Below, piece by piece: positions 1 through 5,082 of a stretch of DNA of 5,082 nt. The notes under the pieces were generated by a model, which searched no databases, was not told the DNA's origin, and saw nothing but the letters and a program-made list of their open reading frames with translations. This DNA comes from Rhodoferax sp. (GTDB taxonomy: Bacteria > Pseudomonadota > Gammaproteobacteria > Burkholderiales > Burkholderiaceae). The position numbers and the translations under genes were made by a program. Position 1 is the stretch's first letter. Every line of letters begins with the position of its first letter. The stretch lies in contig JAQGNA010000175.1 of NCBI GenBank assembly GCA_028292075.1, positions 1-5,082 on the forward strand, in the 5' to 3' direction.

Positions 1-54
1 CCGCAGCAGGCCGTCGGCCAGAACCTGGTCGTCTTCGGCGATGAGAATTCGCAT
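1..54 (-). CDS. Two-component response regulator, OmpR-like (N-terminal 18 codons only)
   Basis: Only the first 18 codons are inside the window; the gene continues past the left edge. The translation, MRILIAEDDQVLADGLLR, is the classic start of a receiver (REC) domain: a first beta strand of hydrophobic residues followed by the acidic patch E7-D8-D9 that binds Mg2+ near the phospho-acceptor aspartate (not in view). The wording resembles the OmpR/QseB/TctD group of DNA-binding regulators, but the output domain is not visible, so the subfamily is a guess. The start is well supported by an AAGGGGA ribosome binding site five bases upstream (60-66). It lies 112 bp downstream of, and on the same strand as, the MarR-type gene. 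It could be cotranscribed with that gene or use its own promoter in the gap. A sensor kinase partner is expected beyond the edge but cannot be seen. Confidence 0.85.
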   Translation of the reverse strand, partial: MRILIAEDDQVLADGLLR

Positions 55-59
55 GCTTG

Positions 60-66
60 TCCCCTT
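60..66 (-). promoter_or_regulatory. Ribosome binding site of the response regulator gene
   Basis: The minus strand reads AAGGGGA five bases before the ATG at 54. This strong Shine-Dalgarno match fixes the start of a gene of which only 54 bases are visible. Confidence 0.75.
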
Positions 67-71
67 GTTGT

Positions 72-86
72 GCGCACGGCGTGCGC
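72..86. repeat. Short perfect hairpin in the response regulator leader
   Basis: GCGCAC-ggc-GTGCGC is a perfect six-base-pair inverted repeat with a three-base loop, just upstream of the ribosome binding site of the minus-strand response regulator. There is no T-run on either side, so it does not look like an intrinsic terminator. If the region is transcribed from the MarR-type gene, it would fold in the RNA close to the ribosome binding site. Short GC-rich palindromes also arise by chance in high-GC DNA. Confidence 0.35.
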
Positions 87-121
87 CGGAATTCTAGGTT
101 GCGCCTGTGCTTTCCAGGTTG

Positions 122-145
122 ACGATCGTCATGCGAACCGATCGT
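122..145. repeat. Dyad of two CGATCGT/ACGATCG palindromes, possible operator
   Basis: ACGATCG (122-128) and CGATCGT (139-145) form a perfect seven-base inverted repeat with a ten-base spacer. Each arm contains the palindrome CGATCG, so they can equally be read as direct repeats 16 bp apart. The left arm sits in the longer palindrome GACGATCGTC (121-130). The dyad lies in the noncoding gap between the MarR-type gene and the response regulator. It could be an operator for either regulator or an RNA stem; nothing in the sequence decides this. Confidence 0.35.
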
Positions 146-166
146 GCACCGTGGTGAGGGTCTGCG

Positions 167-640
167 TCAGCTGGCATACGCCTCCAGCCCGAGGGCCACG
201 ACGGTCGCGACTTCCTCGCCCACGGCGCTTCGGAATTCCGCCTCGGCCTGGCCAACGGCGTCCTTGAAGGCCTGTAGCCACGACAGGCCGGTGGCGGTGA
301 AGACGACCCGGCGCGCCCGCGCATCGAGCAGGTCCGGCTCGCGTGTGACCAGGCCCCAGGCCTCGCATTGCGAGACCAGGTCGCCCATCGCCTGCTTGGT
401 CATTCCGGCGCTGGCCGCCAGCTCGGTAAGGCGTGCACCCTGCGGGGGCAGGTGACGCGTGATGTGCACATGGGCGGCACTGACCTGTTCCCGCGCGGCA
501 AGGTTGCTCAGGGCCAGCGGCACCTCGACGTTGCGTGCCATGAGGGCCAGCACGCGGGCGTCGAACCGGCGCAGCGCGTCGCCCATGAGCCGTCCAAGCT
601 GGGTGTCTCGCCAGCGGTCTTCCGGTGATTTTTCACGCAT
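167..640 (-). CDS. MarR-family transcriptional regulator
   Basis: The 157-residue product has the normal length and layout of MarR-family winged-helix repressors, which act as dimers and usually respond to small phenolic or other lipophilic ligands. After a helical N-terminal dimerisation segment (about 10-65), residues 68-118 form the DNA-binding domain. LTELAASAGMTKQAMGDLV is the helix-turn-helix and DLLDARARRVVFTATG the wing, with the basic residues expected there. The C-terminal helix (about 119-155) completes the dimer interface. I chose the ATG at 640 (MREKSPEDRW). An in-frame ATG at 712 would add 24 residues of non-MarR-like sequence translated from the AT-rich control region shared with recA. 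The ribosome binding site at 640 is weak. The gene is divergent from recA, with 139 bp between the starts, and precedes a response regulator gene on the same strand. The ligand and targets cannot be told; autoregulation is usual in the family. Confidence 0.9.
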   Translation of the reverse strand: MREKSPEDRWRDTQLGRLMGDALRRFDARVLALMARNVEVPLALSNLAAREQVSAAHVHITRHLPPQGARLTELAASAGMTKQAMGDLVSQCEAWGLVTREPDLLDARARRVVFTATGLSWLQAFKDAVGQAEAEFRSAVGEEVATVVALGLEAYAS

Positions 641-675
641 GCTCAATGGTAAGCCAAACTGACTAAATAAAGCTA

Positions 676-703
676 TTGTGAATTTAAAGCATGGCCTTAA
701 ACT
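676..703 (+). promoter_or_regulatory. Candidate recA promoter
   Basis: TTGTGA (676-681), a 16-base spacer and TAAACT (698-703) match the sigma-70 hexamers at four of six positions each. Transcription would begin near 710, inside the first LexA box, leaving a leader of about 70 bases. This geometry would let LexA block initiation. No better -10 is seen between the LexA boxes and the ribosome binding site. Confidence 0.4.
683..701. promoter_or_regulatory. Imperfect inverted repeat, possible MarR-type operator
   Basis: TTTAAAG-catgg-CCTTAAA pairs six of seven arm positions around a five-base centre, giving a 19-bp dyad. The size and AT-rich arms fit MarR-family operators. The location between the MarR-type gene and recA, over the candidate -10 of the MarR-type gene, fits autoregulation. 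This is an inference from position and symmetry; the specific binding sequence of this regulator is unknown. Confidence 0.3.
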
Positions 704-712
704 ACTGTTCAA
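683..712 (-). promoter_or_regulatory. Candidate sigma-70 promoter for the MarR-type gene
   Basis: The minus strand reads TTGAAC (712-707), an 18-base spacer, then TTTAAA (688-683); each hexamer matches four of six consensus positions. It lies about 45 bp upstream of the chosen start at 640. Its -35 element falls inside the first LexA box of recA. The assignment is by eye only. Confidence 0.35.
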
Positions 713-720
713 GCATCCAG
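705..720. promoter_or_regulatory. LexA (SOS) box 1 of recA
   Basis: CTGT-N8-CCAG has one mismatch from the CTGT-N8-ACAG LexA core known in gamma- and betaproteobacteria. The wider sequence TACTGTTCAAGCATCCAG is strikingly like the E. coli recA operator as I remember it (TACTGTATGAGCATACAG), sharing TACTGT, AGCAT and CAG in register. It lies 60-75 bp upstream of the recA start, where the SOS operator of this gene is expected. Confidence 0.7.
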
Positions 721-721
721 G

Positions 722-737
722 CTGTGGTCAATCACAG
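722..737. promoter_or_regulatory. LexA (SOS) box 2 of recA
   Basis: CTGT-GGTCAATC-ACAG is a perfect CTGT-N8-ACAG core, with symmetry extending to CTGTG/CACAG. It begins two bases after box 1 ends, so the centres are 17 bp apart, between one and two helical turns. It is the better of the two sites and may be the main operator. Confidence 0.75.
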
Positions 738-768
738 TTTGCAAGGTGCGCCAACTTATTGATCCACA

Positions 769-773
769 AAGGA
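769..773 (+). promoter_or_regulatory. Ribosome binding site of recA
   Basis: AAGGA ends six bases before the ATG at 780. It decides the recA start against the in-frame GTG at 678, which would translate through the promoter and both LexA boxes. Confidence 0.8.
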
Positions 774-779
774 AATTTC

Positions 780-1880
<1,101 letters not shown>

Positions 1881-1915
1881 GCACCGACGCGCACCCGTCA
1901 GGACCCTGGCCGCCC

Positions 1916-2371
1916 ATGTCTTTCGCCCAGCGCCAACTCTCGCTCAAGGGACGTGCACTGCGCGCCCTTTCCGGGCGAGAACATTCACGCGCCGAGCTGG
2001 AGCGCAAGCTGGCCAAGTTCGAAGAGGAACCGGGTGAACTGCAGCGCGTGCTCGACGATTTGCAGGCCAAGGACTTCATCAGCGAGGCGCGGGTGGTGGA
2101 GTCGGTGCTGCATCAGCGCGCGCCGCGCATGGGGGCCGCGCGCGTACGGCAGGAATTGCAGCAGAAGGGCATTGCGCCCGACGTTGTGGCCGAGGCGGTG
2201 GCAAGCCTGCGCGACACCGAGCTTGCGCGGGCAACCGACGTCTGGCGCCGCCGCTTCGACCAACCGCCCCAAGATCCGAAGGAGCATGCCCGCCAGGCGC
2301 GATTCCTGATGGCGCGTGGGTTTTCGGGCGCCATCGTCGGCAAGCTGCTGCGCACGCCTCTCGACGACTGA
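1916..2371 (+). CDS. recX: Regulatory protein RecX
   Basis: The 151-residue product matches the RecX family in size, position and sequence. RecX binds the groove of RecA filaments and limits their extension, tempering recombination and SOS activity. The protein is helical and built of RecX three-helix repeats: RALRALSGREHSRAELERKL (about 13-32) is the typical first repeat, followed by DDLQAKDFISEARVVESVL (47-65). GAARVRQELQQKGI (73-86) is the well-conserved middle segment, and QARFLMARGFSGAIVGKLL (127-145) the C-terminal repeat. The ATG at 1916 is the only ATG, GTG or TTG start in frame after recA stops. AGGA lies 12 bases upstream, a rather long spacing, so translation may be modest or coupled to recA. 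The gene closely follows recA, as in many bacteria, and converges on argC. Confidence 0.93.
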   Translation: MSFAQRQLSLKGRALRALSGREHSRAELERKLAKFEEEPGELQRVLDDLQAKDFISEARVVESVLHQRAPRMGAARVRQELQQKGIAPDVVAEAVASLRDTELARATDVWRRRFDQPPQDPKEHARQARFLMARGFSGAIVGKLLRTPLDD

Positions 2372-2387
2372 AGTCATCAAGCGGAGA

Positions 2388-2405
2388 CAACGGCGCAGGC
2401 CGTTG
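2388..2405. terminator. Hairpin between convergent recX and argC, possible bidirectional terminator
   Basis: CAACGGC-gcag-GCCGTTG is a perfect seven-base-pair stem with a four-base loop, 16 bp after the recX stop and in the 65-bp gap between convergent genes. No run of T follows on either strand, so it lacks the second half of a standard intrinsic terminator. A second weak stem (CCGC-caaaaa-GCGG, 2412-2425) adjoins it. Termination of both operons here is inferred mainly from gene orientation. Confidence 0.4.
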
Positions 2406-2436
2406 CGCCACCCGCCAAAAAGCGGAGTGCCGGCGC

Positions 2437-3348
2437 TTATAGGCCCAGCATCAACTTCAGGTTTTGCACCGCCGCGCCGCTCGCACCCTTGCCCAGGTTG
2501 TCGAGCCGTGCCACCAGCACGGCGTGCCGGAACTCATCGTTGGCGTACACGCGCAATTCCATCTTGTTGGTGTCGTTCAATGCCACCGCGTCGAGCTTGC
2601 CGCTTTCGGTGGGTGCTTCGACCGTGACCCATTCGCTGCCGGCGTAATGGTGCACCAGCGCGTCGTGCAGGTCGGCCGCCTCCGGCTTGCCGGGAAGCAG
2701 GTCGAGGTGGAGCGGCAATTGCACCAGCATGCCCTGCTTGAAATTGCCAACCGAGGGCACGAAGATCGGCCTGCAGGTGAGGCCGGTGTACTTCATGATT
2801 TCTGGCAAATGCTTGTGCTTGAGGCCAAGCGCATAGATCTCGAACGGCGGCGCTTCATTGCGCTCGTAGGCCTCGATCATGCTGCGCCCGCCGCCCGAGT
2901 AGCCGCTCACCGAAGGCAGGGCAAGCGGGGCGTCTTTGTCGAGCAGGCCGGCGTCCACCAGCGGGCGGATCAGCGCGATGGCGCCAGTGGCATAGCAACC
3001 GGGGTTGCCAACGCGCTGGGCCTGGGCCACCGCTTCACGCTGACCGGGCACCAACTCAGGGAATCCGAAGACCCAGCCGGGTGCCGTGCGGTGTGCGGTG
3101 GAGGCGTCGATGATCTTCGGCCTGCGACCGGGCAGCGAGTCGATCATGGCGACGGACTCGATGGCCGCGTCATCGTGCAGGCACAGGATCACGAGATCGA
3201 CTTCACCCATCAGCGCCCGTTTCGCCGCCGGGTCCTTGCGAAGTTCTGGGGCGATGCTGACCACTTCGATCTGCGGCATGAGCTGCAGTCGTTCGCGGAT
3301 TTGCAGGCCTGTGGTGCCGGCTTCGCCGTCGATGAAAACTTTGGGCAT
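2437..3348 (-). CDS. argC: N-acetyl-gamma-glutamyl-phosphate reductase, short (type 2) form
   Basis: The 303-residue enzyme reduces N-acetylglutamyl-5-phosphate to the semialdehyde with NADPH, the third step of arginine synthesis, in the cytoplasm. The N-terminal Rossmann motif reads GEAGTTG (8-14). The catalytic cysteine is C118 in [10 protein letters not shown], followed by [10 protein letters not shown] (148-157) and a histidine-containing segment [10 protein letters not shown] (175-184) expected to supply the catalytic base. The C-terminal [20 protein letters not shown] (283-302) is the usual family ending. GEAGTTG in place of GASGYTG and the length near 300 mark the shorter ArgC class rather than the roughly 340-residue form. 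The ATG at 3348 has AGGA about eight bases upstream; the in-frame ATG at 3426 would add 26 residues before the Rossmann strand and is unlikely. The gene stands alone, antisense to recX and sucCD, with no other arginine gene in view. No ArgR-like operator was recognised. Confidence 0.95.
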   Translation of the reverse strand: MPKVFIDGEAGTTGLQIRERLQLMPQIEVVSIAPELRKDPAAKRALMGEVDLVILCLHDDAAIESVAMIDSLPGRRPKIIDASTAHRTAPGWVFGFPELVPGQREAVAQAQRVGNPGCYATGAIALIRPLVDAGLLDKDAPLALPSVSGYSGGGRSMIEAYERNEAPPFEIYALGLKHKHLPEIMKYTGLTCRPIFVPSVGNFKQGMLVQLPLHLDLLPGKPEAADLHDALVHHYAGSEWVTVEAPTESGKLDAVALNDTNKMELRVYANDEFRHAVLVARLDNLGKGASGAAVQNLKLMLGL

Positions 3349-3429
3349 GTCGGTTTCCTGATGGGTTTCGGGTAAATCAGTATGGTCAGCCCGCGTCAGG
3401 TCTGATGAAGGTTCACCATGATACATTCA

Positions 3430-3443
3430 CGGGTTGTCACCCG
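3430..3443 (+). repeat. Hairpin 1 upstream of sucC
   Basis: CGGGT-tgtc-ACCCG is a perfect five-base-pair stem with a four-base loop, 63 bp before the sucC start. It lies on the sense strand of the probable sucC leader. No T-run follows. Confidence 0.35.
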
Positions 3444-3452
3444 AGCGCCAGT

Positions 3453-3474
3453 CGTGGAGCCTCGCGCTCCCACG
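3453..3474 (+). repeat. Hairpin 2 upstream of sucC
   Basis: CGTGGAGC-ctcgc-GCTCCCACG folds into eight base pairs (CGTGG with CCACG, AGC with GCT), one bulged C and a five-base loop. It ends 20 bases before the sucC ribosome binding site GAGAGAG. Structured leaders are known upstream of suc genes in proteobacteria (for example the sucA RNA motif of Burkholderiales); whether this one belongs to any such class cannot be told by eye. Confidence 0.4.
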
Positions 3475-3506
3475 GGCGAAAACCATCCATTCCTGAGAGA
3501 GTCCTC

Positions 3507-4673
<1,167 letters not shown>

Positions 4674-4682
4674 GGAATCGCC

Positions 4683-5082
4683 ATGTCCATCTACATCAAC
4701 AAAGACACCAAAGTCATCACCCAAGGCATCACCGGCAAGACCGGTCAGTTCCACACCGAAAAGTGCCAGGAATACGCCAACGGCAAGAACGCGTTCGTCG
4801 CGGGCGTGAACCCGAAGAAGGCCGGCGAGTCGATCTTCAACATCCCGATCTACGCCTCGGTAAAGGAAGCCGCCTCTGAAACCGGCGCTACCGTGTCGGT
4901 GATCTACGTGCCGCCAGCCGGCGCAGCAGCCGCCATCTGGGAGGCCGTTGAAGCCGACCTGGACCTGGCCATCTGCATCACCGAAGGCATTCCAGTCAGG
5001 GACATGCTCGAACTGCGCAACAGGATGAAGGCCAAGGAAGCGGCCGGCGGCAAGAAGTCGCTGCTGCTCGGCCCGAACTGCC
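4683..5082 (+). CDS. sucD: Succinyl-CoA synthetase (ADP-forming), alpha subunit (N-terminal 133 codons)
   Basis: The gene is cut by the right edge after 133 codons plus one base; the family is usually about 290-300 residues. The visible part is the CoA-binding Rossmann domain. It starts [24 protein letters not shown], where the GITGKTG loop (15-21) holds the CoA nucleotide. [11 protein letters not shown] (68-78) and ICITEGIP (97-104) are further family motifs, and the sequence ends at GPNC (130-133), part of the CoA site. The phosphorylated active-site histidine and the second domain lie beyond the window. Compared with the E. coli sequence as I remember it, GPNC is about nine residues later. 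Most of the extra length lies in a lysine- and glycine-rich stretch (about 116-126, [11 protein letters not shown]), probably a surface loop of this lineage. The gene follows sucC by nine bases in the same operon. Confidence 0.97.
   Translation, partial: MSIYINKDTKVITQGITGKTGQFHTEKCQEYANGKNAFVAGVNPKKAGESIFNIPIYASVKEAASETGATVSVIYVPPAGAAAAIWEAVEADLDLAICITEGIPVRDMLELRNRMKAKEAAGGKKSLLLGPNC

Larger units (their letters stand above)
3349..3506. promoter_or_regulatory. Divergent argC/sucC control region
   Basis: These 158 bp separate two divergent genes, so both promoters should lie here, but I could not pick a convincing sigma-70 pair in either direction. Weak -10-like elements are TACATT at 3422-3427 (plus) and CATACT near 3380 (minus), each without a good -35. 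The right half contains the two hairpins listed separately and would be the sucC leader. Confidence 0.5.

Noticed and set aside
94..324. 76-codon minus-strand frame extending into the gap before the response regulator
   Set aside because: It overlaps most of the MarR-type gene in another frame, is Arg/Pro/Ser-rich, and has no family resemblance; it would, however, end inside the gap, so it was looked at.
641..712. 24-codon N-terminal extension of the MarR-type protein
   Set aside because: It is translated from AT-rich intergenic DNA holding the recA promoter and does not look like a MarR N-terminus; the start at 640 gives the usual length.
678..779. GTG start at 678 for recA
   Set aside because: It would translate through both LexA boxes; the ATG at 780 has a good ribosome binding site and gives normal RecA length.
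2464..3375. 303-codon open frame on the plus strand opposite argC
   Set aside because: Antisense shadow of argC; no recognisable motif and no ribosome binding site supporting it.
3405..3506. In-frame 34-codon N-terminal extension of SucC
   Set aside because: The extension is unlike any SucC start, crosses both leader hairpins, and [12 protein letters not shown] at 3507 is the family start with its own ribosome binding site.

Overview
The window looks like a core-chromosome segment of a betaproteobacterium, most likely order Burkholderiales and probably family Comamonadaceae (Variovorax/Acidovorax-like). The evidence is the high-GC coding sequence, the RecA and succinyl-CoA synthetase sequences, the recA-recX-(argC)-sucC-sucD gene order, and a short type of ArgC. 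The family assignment is inferred from recall of similar sequences, not from a search.

Layout, left to right. (1) Minus strand: the first 18 codons of an OmpR-type two-component response regulator (1-54), cut by the window edge. A 112-bp gap follows, holding two dyads, and then a MarR-family regulator (167-640). (2) A compact divergent control region (641-779) between the MarR gene and recA. It carries two adjacent LexA (SOS) boxes, a candidate promoter for each direction and an imperfect inverted repeat. (3) Plus strand: recA (780-1880) followed 35 bp later by recX (1916-2371), the recombinase and its modulator, apparently one SOS operon. (4) A 65-bp convergent gap with a GC-rich hairpin, then argC on the minus strand (2437-3348), an arginine-biosynthesis gene unrelated to its neighbours. 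(5) A 158-bp divergent region with two hairpins in the probable sucC leader. (6) Plus strand: sucC (3507-4673) and the start of sucD (4683-5082, cut by the window edge), the two subunits of the TCA-cycle succinyl-CoA synthetase.

Functionally there are three independent modules. The first is the DNA-damage response: recA and recX under LexA control, with RecX limiting RecA filaments. The second is central carbon metabolism: sucCD. The third is a single arginine-pathway enzyme between them in the opposite orientation. The two regulators at the left end form a separate minus-strand unit that shares its upstream region with recA.

No stretch longer than 300 bases lacks a gene. I saw no tRNA, rRNA, CRISPR, insertion sequence or phage gene. 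I did not find a new biological system here; this is an ordinary housekeeping region. The points most worth checking are regulatory: the tandem LexA boxes, the overlap of one box with a possible divergent MarR-gene promoter, and the structured sucC leader.
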